DNA of 64,000 nt from Dioszegia crocea (Eukaryota > Basidiomycota > Tremellomycetes > Tremellales > Bulleribasidiaceae): positions 682,001 through 746,000 of the forward strand of contig BCKK01000006.1 of assembly GCA_001600615.1 (NCBI GenBank), given 5' to 3'. Every line of letters begins with the position of its first letter. Positions within the stretch are counted from its first letter, which is position 1. The notes under the pieces were generated by a model that was not told the DNA's origin, searched no databases, and worked only from the letters and a program-made list of their open reading frames with translations. Of the stretch, positions 1 to 11,400 are shown piece after piece. The position numbers and the translations under genes were made by a program.

Positions 1-167
1 GCGTCGTTGAGGCACAGGTCGTACAGCCTTCGAGGGGACCCAGGGAGTGAAGGCATGTCGGCGATGTAGAACTCCGGAGGAGGCTTGGAGGTCGTGATGG
101 GGACTCGACGGGGGGAGAGCGATGGAGGTGTGGCGGGTGCAGAGTTGCCAGACTGGACTGTGGACAT
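1..167 (-). CDS. N-terminal fragment of an unidentified protein (runs off the left edge)
   Basis: An open frame on the minus strand starts at an ATG (165-167) and stays open to base 1, giving about 55 residues. It begins MSTVQSGNSAP and ends in RRLYDLCLNDA. It is rich in Ser and Pro at first and then becomes more structured (PPPEFYIADMPSLPG). I do not recognise the family. The frame is also open some codons upstream, so the true start could be earlier or an upstream exon could exist. The rest of the gene lies outside the window, so no function is proposed. Confidence 0.5.
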   Translation of the reverse strand, partial: MSTVQSGNSAPATPPSLSPRRVPITTSKPPPEFYIADMPSLPGSPRRLYDLCLND

Positions 168-1379
168 GCTGCCACGACCTAGCGAGGGCCGGTGGGAGAT
201 TGGTGAGGAGGGATAAGTACCAGGTGGGTAGAAGACGGAATGACCGATAGGGTCGACCTTTTTGTTACGACTGATTGATTTGGTTCGAAGAGGGGACATG
301 ATATTCTGAGTATAAGCCAAAGCCTCTCGGTAAAGAAGCAGACATGGGGCATGGTGGGGAGGCTGGGGTATATATCTGTGAGGACATGGATATGATAAAC
401 GTGGATGAGGATTCCACTGGTTACTACCATATGCCTAGCCTCTGCGCCTTCGCATCAAGCTCTGGCTCTGTCGAATGAGGGCTGAGCTCACAATCGAAGC
501 CTGCGTTCCTGAGCTCCGAGACGGTCGGCCGGCTCCGCGTTCACGGTGGGTGCACCCGTTAGGAGACTCCGCTGAGCTACGGCGCTAAACCAGGTGATGC
601 TGGCGTAATGCGGTGACGGGAACGTGCCGGGATGATGTATGCGCCAAGGTAGGAGGCGGTAAGGGAAGCGTGAAGAGTGGGGGAAAGCCCCATCCTCGCA
701 ACACTGGCCCGCATTATATCCTTCTGGCCCACCTCTGAATTTTCAGACGTTGAGGCCAGCCCTACTTGCCCCAAGTGAGCTTAGGCATCAGCTACAAACC
801 ACATGTCGCGAAATGGGGATCAACTGGTCCAATTTGATGTGCAGAAATCAGGGATAGACGGATAGGTGTTGTATGTCGGACTCACCCTGTTGCGTGTGGC
901 CATGGGCTTGGCCAGACCCACCAGGAAGCTAATGAGCATCCGGCCCTAAAACGAAGCATCCGGCCCTGAAAGCAGCTGATAGGGCCGAACGGAGAGCGGA
1001 TGAAACAAGTTACTCGGACATGTGAGACAACGACGCGGCAGGCACTGATTGGTCTCGGCTGCGGCGCCCCCTGAGCACCTGATGGCATTTTTCACTATCA
1101 GTGACGCCATGTTTCGTTCGTTCTTGCCGCCAGGAGGCAGACACCGGTACGCGTAGTCGGGGTAGTAACCTATTATCTGATAAGAAATTGAGTTGGGTGC
1201 GGACTTGGGGGTTGCGGAAGCGAGAAGGACGCGAACCAGTCAGGAGCCGTAATGACCGGTGAAACATGGTCCGCTTACATACGCAACCCGCCGTCGCATC
1301 GCATAGTCCACCATTCTGTCTCTGAGTCTCAAACGCACTTACTGGTGGACCACTCTGTGACCGCTAACTTGTCTCACTG
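168..1379. other. Intergenic region, no convincing gene
   Basis: About 1.2 kb between two divergent genes. The open frames here are short, overlap each other and have no recognisable protein features. It should hold the promoters of the left-edge gene and of the oxygenase-like gene at 1380. A block near 540-590 looks superficially like part of a tRNA but does not fold as one. Confidence 0.5.
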
Positions 1380-2948
1380 ATGATGTCGAGCAATAATCGT
1401 ACGATTTTCAATACAGCGCAGCCACCGCAATCTCACATTCTGCCTATCCGTCTCCATTATTCACAACTGGTAGACAATCCTTCGTCTGTATTGACCCAGA
1501 TTCAGCAGGCATTTGGGTCTGCCCAAGGTAGCCTAGGTATCATTCTTATCGATGGTGAGTGCAAACGCCGGTACGGAGCTTGACGTTCCGCCCCGAGGTT
1601 TCGCTTATCATTTCGCAGACTTACCGTCTAATTACTCCACCCTTCGTGCCAGTCTGTTCCACCTCATACATCGCTTGGGCAATTTGCCGGTAGAGGAGCG
1701 GGAAAATCTGGCCAGACCAGAGACATCCTATCTGTTTGGATGGAGCCACGGAAAGGAAGTTATGAATGGTGTCAGTACCTCTTTATGTTTGGCAAGAAAG
1801 CTGGCTAACATTGCAGAGGCCAGATACGCAGAAGGGCTCGTTCTACGCCAATCCACTCATCGACCTACCGGATGTCAGCGAGGGAAAGAGGACGGCGCAT
1901 CCAGAGTGAGCTTCATCCTATGTCATGCTATGGCTTTCTGACTTGACAGGTATTATGCAGGCAATGTCTGGCCGAGAGATATCCCAGAACTACAAGACTT
2001 TGAGCCAACATGTAAAGCGTACGTCTCTTCCTCTCCTTGAGTGATGGACACACCGGCTGACAAACGCGTAGACTGGGTCGGATAGTATATGATGTCGGTC
2101 TTGCATTGGCTCGGGCCTGTCAGCCTTTCGGTGAGTCGGTACCGTCCACACCATGTCGCACAGGTCAGAACATAAGCTGACCCTTGCAGTCGAAGCCGCA
2201 CAGTCATCCTCTTCCTCCTCTCCTTTATTGATCAACGTCGAATCCCTCATCTCTTCTTCCCAAAGCAATAAAGCTCGGCTGTTACATTATTACCCCGACT
2301 CGCGAGCAGTCAACCGGACCGATCAGCTGGTGCAAGATTCGCTATGTGGAACGCATATCGACCACTCACTTTTGACTGGTCTTTGTAAGTCTTTCATACA
2401 CATACCCCATACGCTATCAGATCCCTAGCTGACCCTTAGGCTCGGCAATGTATCTCGCGCAGTCCAGCCCTGGCTCGCCACCCTCTGAAGTCCCAGCGCC
2501 AACTTCCAGCGCCGGACTGTACATTCATCCTCGATCATCTGCTGACTCGCACGACCGCGCTCCCGCGATCAAAGTCGCTATACCGGCCGACTGTCTGGGT
2601 AAGTTCATACACATCTGCTCTAGTTTCGAACGCGGCTCATATCTCAGCTTTTCAAATCGGAGAAGCTCTTGAATTGTTGACGGATGGTCGTCTCGCAGCT
2701 ACACCCCATTTCGTCAGTGGCAGTCCAGCCTCGACAGATCCATCATCCATACCAGTGTCTCGAGAGACATTTGCATTTTTCCTACAGTGCGCCTGATTTT
2801 TCTACGGTCGCGGGCGAGACTGACAATCTACAGGCCAGATGTCGATGACATTATTGGATCAGACGGAGAGACGTTCGGGGCGTTTACGAAAAGGGTACTG
2901 GGTCGGCATTATTCGGCTGGAGAGACTGTGGAGGAGGCGGAGAATTGA
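1380..2948 (+). CDS. 2-oxoglutarate/Fe(II)-dependent oxygenase-like (isopenicillin N synthase-like fold) protein
   Basis: Nine exons join in frame: 1380-1554, 1619-1770, 1817-1905, 1950-2018, 2072-2130, 2190-2384, 2440-2598, 2650-2786 and 2834-2948, giving about 350 residues. The double-stranded beta-helix signature is visible. GTHIDHSLLTGL supplies the HxD metal ligands. ELLTDGRLAATPHFV supplies the distal His and is followed by VSRETFAFFLQP, where the Arg could bind 2-oxoglutarate. The N-terminal half (LHYSQLVDNP) fits the family's IPNS-like N-terminal domain. Two start codons lie in tandem (1380 and 1383). One intron appears to use a GTCAGT donor (1771). The substrate cannot be inferred. 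Members of this superfamily hydroxylate small molecules or act in secondary metabolism, but no biosynthetic cluster surrounds this gene. Confidence 0.82.
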
Positions 2949-4022
2949 TCAGTGCCATGTATTTACGGTCGATAGAAAATGCAGCTCGGCTTCTTGGGTA
3001 CTCTTCGGCACAATATCGCACCCTTGCCGCTCGGCCGGGACGGCGATCAGGTGTGAGTGTAGCGGAATTAGCACAGCAGATCATCTTGAAATCGAGCTGT
3101 CCGTAACGTCCGGAGAGATCGCCACGCTGCAGTAAGATTGTAACCATTTGAACCCAGCCACGCGTGAGTGAGCATCAGGGCGTAAGTCTGTAGACATGTA
3201 TCAGAAGCCGAACCTGAGGCACTCGACCGCCTGCGCTTGCTTCGGCTCCACCTTGACTACCACCACCGCGTGATGATGGCACTGTCCAAACTTTGTTCAT
3301 ACTGGAGCGAAGATGCCTTCTCGCTTCACCACTCCCTCCGTGCGAGAAGTGACATACCTTCGCCGGACCTATGTCGGGAGAGTCCTGGAGAGTCTGGACT
3401 TTTGTGCCGCGTTTTGAGCCGAGATAAGGGGCGATAATGACATGTGAGCGGGTTGAGGGGCTTCATCGATTGTCGGCGGATTGGCTGGCATCGGGGGGCG
3501 TGCCATGACGTGAGGGGTGTTTCACCCAAGGAAAAACTTGATCCGCAGCCAACCGCCCGCACATGGCGTGATTTCATTGACGAACGTTTTCGCTTCCGTC
3601 GGAAGCTTTTATACTGCCATCTTCTCCGATTCTCGAGTGAGTGTGTTAGAGCACGAGCGACAGAGAAGATGTAATCTTGGGTGAGAAGGAGCCGGCTTGA
3701 CCTTCAGTAGGCAGGTCAGTGTATGCGAATTGACCGCATTTTTGCGGAACTCATGTCTTTTCCCGCGACGGTGACTCCTATGCCGGTAGCAGGATGTCCT
3801 CCCAGTGCCGTGTGCCCTCCTCCAACTTCCAATTAGGCCATCAACAAGATCAGGAGCGTCACCTTCCAGTGGGCATTCTCGATCATCAGCAGACAATGTA
3901 ACACCATGTCACAATTTGTAGCTGCGAATAAACCCCCCCCCCAGTGCTGGACGTACAGCGCAAAGCAATCCCGAATCCTGATTCATGCCCTCAAATCTCC
4001 AGCTAACCCAAAACCAATGCAT
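2949..4022. other. Convergent intergenic region with a C10 tract
   Basis: About 1.07 kb between the 3' ends of the oxygenase-like gene and RPL28. Short overlapping frames on both strands show no family features and no consistent splicing. A run of ten C residues lies at 3933-3942. Nothing else can be supported. Confidence 0.45.
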
Positions 4023-4836
4023 CTAGGCAACGATCTTGACAACACCACCGGCCTCCTTGATCTTCTTCTCTGCTAGTGCGGAAACGAAGCGGGTCTTGAC
4101 AATGAAAGGTTTGTTGATTCGGCCCTTGCCCAACTGAAGAATTAGCTTTAATACTAATGACGCCCATAAATGCTAGAACGCACCAGCTTGAAGTGACCGA
4201 GGTGGACCAGGTCGATAACGGGGACGGTGCCTTCAGGTGCGTCGACCTGGGCTTCGGGAAGGGAGATGATCTAAATACATGAGCTTCGTTTCTAATTCCG
4301 CCGGCGTCACTGCTCATAAAAGACTCACCTTGTCGATGTTGATGGTGGGACGGTAGTAGTGGTTTCGTAGCAGATGGTAGTGTCGCATACCGAGTTTACC
4401 GAAGTAACCAGGATGGAACTAGAAATCAGCAATTGCCCTAGATGAAAATTTGCCCATGATCACTGAACCAATCGCCCATCATCTCGCTGTGAGAGCGCTG
4501 TGAGAGTAGCACACCGAGCCGCTGCCAGTGCCTCATCCCTTGCGACCATCATCTCCATCGAGGGTTCGTCCTCCGCCTATCCAGCCTCTAAACACCGATG
4601 CCTCCGTGTCGTCCCATACGTAGCGCCTTCTCCATCCAGCCCCACTGTCCACTCTCCCTTCAATGCACGCCCCGGTTACGACCGCCAAAGCTCACCTTGT
4701 CCATGTTAGACCTGTGGTGCCTCAGACCACCAGCGAGACCTCGACCACCGGGATGCTTCCTGTGCTTTCCCACACGACCGTGACCGGCCGACACATGTCC
4801 TCTGTGCTTTCGGGTGTTGCTGAACCTGGTAGGCAT
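4023..4836 (-). CDS. RPL28: 60S ribosomal protein uL15 (L28/L27a)
   Basis: This is a cytosolic large-subunit ribosomal protein. Exon 1 (about 4694-4836) encodes [20 protein letters not shown] and the Gly/His/Arg-rich stretch ending RSNMDK, typical of eukaryotic uL15. The next exon (to about 4418) starts [15 protein letters not shown] and ends TINIDK. A third exon encodes the middle beta-rich part. The last ends [13 protein letters not shown], which matches the family C-terminus. Four exons give about 148 residues, the family's usual length. Intron 1 is about 276 nt, several times longer than most introns here. The gene is transcribed away from GCN1 across a shared upstream region. Confidence 0.96.
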
Positions 4837-5403
4837 CTGATTCGTCAGTCAATGCGCTTACAGAGATAGATCCCCTGTCGCCGAGTTCTGCTAGGTGCTG
4901 GTGGTTTCCGCAATTCCTTCAAGGGGCGATGTCCAGCTTTCCCCTGTTCCTCCACAACCACCAAGCACCTAGCGTAATCTCCAGCTTGTTGGGTTGTCGC
5001 TTGTCGATCTGGGTGTAGCAAAGATGCGGTATACTCACGTTGAAGAATTAGCCTTGATGTACGAAGAAACCTCTGCAAAGTTGCCCAAGATTGGCAGTAA
5101 GCCGTCTGGCACAAGTGACAAGTCCACGTGGCTTGAACAGGCTGCAGCTCGGGATTATAAAAAGCCTGTCTCTGTGCGCAAAGCCAGTGTGGCACTTTGA
5201 CACCCGTTCTTATCGCCGACAACTACGATTCACCTGGCATCAGCGGAGATGCCACCCATGTCCGTATTACGGAATTGCATGGCCAGTGCAGCTGGATCAC
5301 TTTGTGACCAGATGCATACAGACATCTATTGCATCACCCAGTCCTAGCAGTGCCCATCATTCCGACCAAACAACCGTACGGAAAGCTCCACGCAGCTCGC
5401 ACC
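4837..5403. promoter_or_regulatory. Divergent upstream region of RPL28 and GCN1
   Basis: A 567-bp gap between two start codons that face away from each other, one for a ribosomal protein and one for a translation-control protein. It should hold both promoters. A GTAAG-type donor and a TGACTGAC...CAG acceptor lie just upstream of the RPL28 ATG, so a 5'UTR intron is possible but unproven. Antisense open frames inside it show no protein features. Confidence 0.5.
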
Positions 5404-8400
5404 ATGCCCGCAAAGGCCAAGGTGGGAGACTGGCTCGGTAAGAGCAACGGCTCAGGCGTCGATGAGGCGTACGAGTCGTCGGACGATGGAGAGTCCTCTG
5501 CGCCAGGTGTATCCGCCAAAGAGCCGCTGGGAGATGGGGATAGCGATGAAGAGATGGATGCTGGAGCGGCTGCAGCAGCTGAGGCGAAGAGGGAGGTGAA
5601 TGTCGATTGGGAGACAGTGGTGCCTAAGATTCGGCCGGCGTTGGAAGATCAAAGCGCGAAGCGACGCAAGGCGTTTGTTGAGCGATACCTCTATGTGAAC
5701 GAAACATGTGAGTTCTTGCAGCTGTGATCGAGTGATAGCCTGGTCTAATGGTCTAGCTCCTCCATCAGCCAATGTGCCTGCCGTACTCCAGAGTGTATTG
5801 GCGGCGTTGCCAACTCTATCGCTGTCGGAACAGATGGACGACGCCGTCGGAATCTTGAAGGCGATCGTAGCCCGAGACGATCAGCTCACTGAGGGATCGC
5901 TGAAGCTAGGAGATAAGCTTGTGAAGTGGATCTCATCGGAAACGGAAAAGATAACCGGGTCTGCGCGAAGGTAAGTTGATGATCGAATACACGTGAATGT
6001 GCCATCGCTGACATGTTTAGTGTCACCGTTGCAGCCTACTTGCCCTTCCTCTTGCTCAACCTCGGTATCTTGTCAATTTTCAAAATCACTCGAGCTCCCC
6101 TCGACAAATTAGTGGCTACTCCTTCGTTCCAGGATCTCATCGTCAGCTTGGCATACATTACCGATGCGATCGAGGCGAAGGATCCAAAAGGCAAGGAGAA
6201 CGTCAAGCTGGGAAGGGCAAGGAGAAAGGCGTATACTCGTTTATGGCGAGGACTGAGAGAGGTTGGTCAACTGTTTGAGGCCAATGCTGGGATGCTGATC
6301 CGCCAGTGCCGCGATGTTCTACCCGAAATACTTCGGCTGCTCCTCACCAAGACCGTCCCGGCTCCTTCCAGACTGGCAGTCTTGATCGGCCATGTGACGA
6401 GTGTCCTGGTACGCTTGAGGCCTAAGGGAGCTGCTGCAGACACCGGAAGTGCCAAACAGGGCAATGCGGCTGTGCAGGCGGAGACCGTGAGTCTCACTTT
6501 CAACTTGAAACTACCGCGTAGCTGATCGTACAGGATGGATTGCTCAGCTTCTATACGACGAACATAGTGGGATCCAAGACATTCCTACCACCACATGTAC
6601 CTGTATGCTATTTGATCACATCATGCTGCTGGACTGGAGCTGACTCAGCCAGCAAGCCTTCAACCCCATACTCTCGATAATAGTAACACAGCAAGTTCTC
6701 GTCGACAAGCTCATACCGGCAGCCGAAAGAATGCTGCTGCGATCTCCTGAGAATGCCCTAGATTGTACGTCGTCATTCCAGATTCTCCTCCTCGCTATGT
6801 AGCTGATCAAGTAGTAACGTCTCAACTCCTCAGAGGGTCAAATATCGACATTTCAGCTATCCTCCCTGCCAAGCTCGTACCAGCAACCCTCTCCGCCTCC
6901 AAATCGTCCAATTCCGAAACACGAGCCAAATCCGTCGTCCTCATGTCGGCCATCTGCGAGCGATGTCAGGATGCCGCCACGCGGGCTAGAGTTGTGACGG
7001 AAGTACTGTCTTTGGCAAAGACGGGGAAGACCACCAGCGCGGAACATCGATCGACTCTCTTCCACATGTCTGCCGTCATCACCCCCTCGGAAGAAGTCTC
7101 CCCTATCATCGTTGATACCCTACTCCCCCTCATTTCGAAAGAAGGAAACGAGGCGGCTTTATCTGAGCTTTGCGCCTCACTGAAACTACATCTCGCCTAC
7201 CTGCTTCAATTCGGTCTCCCCTTCTCGTCCGCTTCTCTTTCAACAATCGGCAAGGAACTCGTTTCTACCAAGATCGCAACTCGGAGAGCACTGTCAGATG
7301 CTGTTGGACAAGCAATCTGGGCTGTATCGGAAGGAAAGGCCTATCAATTCTCTTCCGAGGGGACGAAGCTTTTGGATGTCGTCATTCCCGCTCTTGAGGC
7401 GAATCTGCAGACCGCTACCGCCAATGTACCTTCCAACCCTATTGGGTTCTTGGAAGGTTACGTTGCTGTCGCTCTGGCTCTTGGTCCTCTTTTCCAGCTA
7501 GACGGGTCCAGTAAGCTGGTCTCGGCCGCTTGGGCCCTGAAGGTGGTTTCGCCCAAGCCATCCTTCATCCTCAACGACAAGGCGTATATGAAGTTACCGA
7601 GCGGGAAGGATGAGCTATGGCTGCTGCGTAGTCTCGAGGGTTTTGTGACCGATGCCAAATCTACCGTCCCGGCTGAGCCACTGAGGTACGTCACCTGGCC
7701 TTCACAAGATTATCACTGCTGATGGTGTAGAATATCTATTGGCTCTGCATTCCTACACCTAATTCTTCGCGCCGGTGCCGACACCGTTCGATCCGCCGCT
7801 ATCAAATCTCTCCCTACCCTTTCCTCTGCCCATCCCGCCGTCGTGCACGCCATTGTCCGAGACGGTCTTGACGCCTGGCTTTCTACTCAGGATGCCAGCT
7901 TTGATCCACTCAAAGTCATCAGTCCCGAAGATGGCGAGCCGTCCGGTACGCGCACACAGAAAATCGGACAATTGCTCGAATACTTATTTGCCGCTTCGCA
8001 AGTCGTCGACAAGCAGGAGATGCAGGAGTTTGCCGTCGACATGCTGGTCATCGCTCATCATCCCTTGCTGACCGAAGGAGCACATACGAGCTGGATCAAC
8101 CTGGTTCAAGGCGCGTCGATGGACCCAGCGCATTTGGCCGTGGAGTGGCGGGAGAAGATCCTGGCTGGGCTCTGGAGGGCCACCGAGGGATCATCAGGAG
8201 TGAGTCTGCCTTGCATGTACCTTGTTCTGCGCTGACAGTTCAGCGATCTCGTTTCCCTCAAGCTGCCTATAGAGCCATCACTACCCTTGCTTTTGTTCAG
8301 CCCGCTCTATACGTGCCCGCTTTCATGGATCAGATCCGCCTAGATCTTGATCCGGCAAATCTGGACTTTATCGGAATCCAAGAAAGGGGAATATGGATAT

Positions 8401-11400
8401 CGCCGGCGGATCAGCCTTTCGTCGATGGTGAGTGATGCCCCATCTTTTGAGAATCTTGAGCTAATCACTGTCAGTCTTATCCCAAAAGAAGGACACGAAT
8501 GAGAACAAGAACCGACGGGACTACGCGACTGAAAAGTGGGAACAAGAAATCCGCGATTCAGTAGCCAAGAAGCGTGCAGCTGCAGGCAACGTCAAGCTGT
8601 CCAAGGCAGATCAAGCTGCCGTCAATGCCCAACTTGCTAAAGAGGCCGACGTCCGGACGAGAATAGCGGGTGTACAGTCTCGTCTACGGACGGGTTTGGA
8701 GGTTGTTGCTGCGTTGACGGCGAGTAATGCCGAGAGGGTTGAGAGGGAGGTTGGCGAAATGGCGCAGATCTTACTTGCGTCTGCGTTCAGCGCTGGGAGC
8801 TTCTTGCTTGATGGGCGAGCGTTTGAGGTCATGATGGTGAGTCCGTGACCCAGTAGGAGGAGAGACAAGCTGACTCATCAGGGCTTGTCTACTCTCGCAA
8901 CGGATAGACTAGGCGAATATAGGCGTTTATTGATTGCTGCTATACTACGCAGTCACAATGCGCCTTTAATACCAGATGACTATCTTGATGAGTCTGTGCA
9001 AAGTCAGTTGGATCATTCGTCTTGACTGGATTACAGCTGATATACGCAGACCTTGTCACTCGGTTGCTACACCAAATCCTCTTTGTCGCTTCATCAAAAC
9101 CCCTCGATCCAACAACATACGCACTGACCAGTGTCCTCTTTGGCCGGATAGTGACTTTAGGAGGCGTCGGGATGGAATCTGCTCAATCCGAAGAAGCACA
9201 GGAACAGCTAACGCTTGTGAGTTTCACCTGAGCCGATCTTGAGTAGGATCATTAGAGCTGATGTTATAGGTCGTGAACATTATCGGCACCTGCAGTGGAG
9301 AATTCGGTAACGACGCCTATCCCAGACTACAAACCATCACCCATCTTCAAACGATCATTAGCAAATATCCTCGTTTGGCCAAAGACGCTTCGGCTGCGCT
9401 GGTCGATCTTGGAGCTGCAATTCAGGATAACGCCCAGCCTGGCGAAGTGAAGGCTATGGTCTCGGGTACTCTTTCGCCGGATTACAATGTCCGAAGCGCG
9501 TCTCTTCAGGCTTTACAGGTCAGTCGACGTAGTTATTTTTTCGGATCGACGAACTCGTAGCTGATACATTCAGCCCGTCGATCTTACCGAGCTTGATTAC
9601 TCGCAGGAGCTCTGGATAGCGACGCACGATGCCGACGAGCAGAACGCCAACCTCGCTCAGCATCTATGGGAAGACAACGGGCTCGACCTGGCTGAGACGT
9701 ACCTGTCCTCGCTCCTTGCTTTCCTTGGTGAGTCAGCTTTCGGACATGACAGTAAGGTGGTCCAACTGATCAACTAGGCCACGAAAGCCCCGCTGTCCGC
9801 ACTAGTACAGCTGGAGCACTCGCCGCTGCCGCTCAGCAATTCCCGGGTCAGATCGAACCTACCATTGCTGGACTGCAGATGCTGTATGGCGAGAAGGCCA
9901 AACCACTCCAACCTGAGTTCGACCGATTTGTAAGCTACCCTCTGGCAGGTGTTGAGTACCAGCTAACAGGTGATAGGGTATGGTCATTCCCGAGACTGTC
10001 AATCGCCAAGACCCCTTCGAGTCTAGGGTGGCGATCGCTCTCGCGCTTGAACGCCTCACACCTCTTCTGTCCAACTCGCTCGTTGAGCCAATCATCAACT
10101 TTATGGTGTTTGGCGAGGCCCTAGGAGATCGACACAGTGCTGTTCGCAAGGCCATGCTTGAGGCCGCTACGGCAATTGTCGATTTGCACGGCGGAAAGAG
10201 CATCGCAAGTCTGATGTTGACTTTCGAGGACTACCTAGGAAGGTCAACTCCCTCCTCCGAGACTGATGATTACATCAAGGAGGCTGTGGTCATTGTGAGT
10301 AATCATCGTTTGAAGATGATCACAAGCTGATATAATAGCTCTTCGGTCGATTGGCCGGACATCTCGACACTACCGATCCTCGAATTCCTAAAGTTGTCGA
10401 CCGGCTCGTTGACGCTCTCAACACCCCATCGGAACTTGTGCAATCTGCCGTGGCGGATTGTCTCCCACCTCTCGTCAATGGGTTGGGCGAAGAGGTCGAA
10501 TATCTCGTCGATAAGCTCTTCTCGACTCTTACTACCGGACCGAAATATGCCGGTCGGAGAGGCGCGGCGTACGGTCTGGCTGGGGTGGTCAAGGGCCGAG
10601 GACTGGCTTCGCTCAAGGAGTACGAGCTTATGGATAAGCTGAGGGAAGCTGCGGAGGATAAGGGGACTTATCAGTCTCGACAGGGTGCTCTATTTGCGTT
10701 CGAGTAAGTGTTTGATCGTAGGGGTGAGGGACACAACTGATTATTTAGAACTCTTTCTACCACCCTCGGCAAGACATTCGGTCAGTTGCCGCAGTCGAAT
10801 TGGCCGTCATGGAGAACTATCAACTGACTTCTTCAGAACCATACATCATTTCCATTGTCCCACTTCTTCTTGTTCTCTTCGGAGACACTAATAGTGACGT
10901 GCGAGAAGCCACGCAGGACGCGTCCAAGACTATCATGTCGAAGGTGTCTGGTCACTGCGTCAAGCTCATGCTTCCGGATTTGCTCGATGCGCTAGAGGAG
11001 AAGCAATGGCGAACGAAGAAGGGAGCCATTGAATTACTCGGGTGAGTCTCGTTGCACATTCTCATAAGAGCATGCTGACCTCCCAGCGCCATGGCTTTCT
11101 GTGCGCCCAAACAGCTTTCACTGTCTCTACCGACCATTATTCCCCATCTTACTGGCGTAATCAACGACTCGCACGCCCAAGTAAAGGCAGCTGCCAACAC
11201 CAGTCTGAAGCGATTCGGCGAGGTGCTCGAGAACCCCGAAGTCAAGTCAATGCAGAGTACGCTCATGAAGGCTTTGGCGGACCCGACTGCCAAGACTGCC
11301 AATGCGCTTTCGGTCTTGCTCAAGACTAGATTCGAGCACTACCTGGACGCTCCTTCGCTGGCCTTGGTACGTCGTTCTGTCTTGGCTGATATGACAAAGC

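Noticed and set aside
480..600. tRNA-like sequence on the minus strand (GCGCCGTAGCTCAGCGGAG...)
   Set aside because: The start resembles a tRNA 5' half, but the D-loop would have only about four bases, and no proper anticodon stem or T-arm with GGTTCRA follows.
3609..3896. 95-codon minus-strand open frame between the oxygenase-like gene and RPL28
   Set aside because: No homology I can recognise, no upstream exon and poor start context.
3933..3942. C10 homopolymer as a functional element
   Set aside because: A single short homopolymer between convergent genes; nothing nearby suggests a role.
4845..5222. 125-codon minus-strand open frame between RPL28 and GCN1
   Set aside because: It lies in the divergent promoter region, has no recognisable domain and no splice continuity with RPL28.
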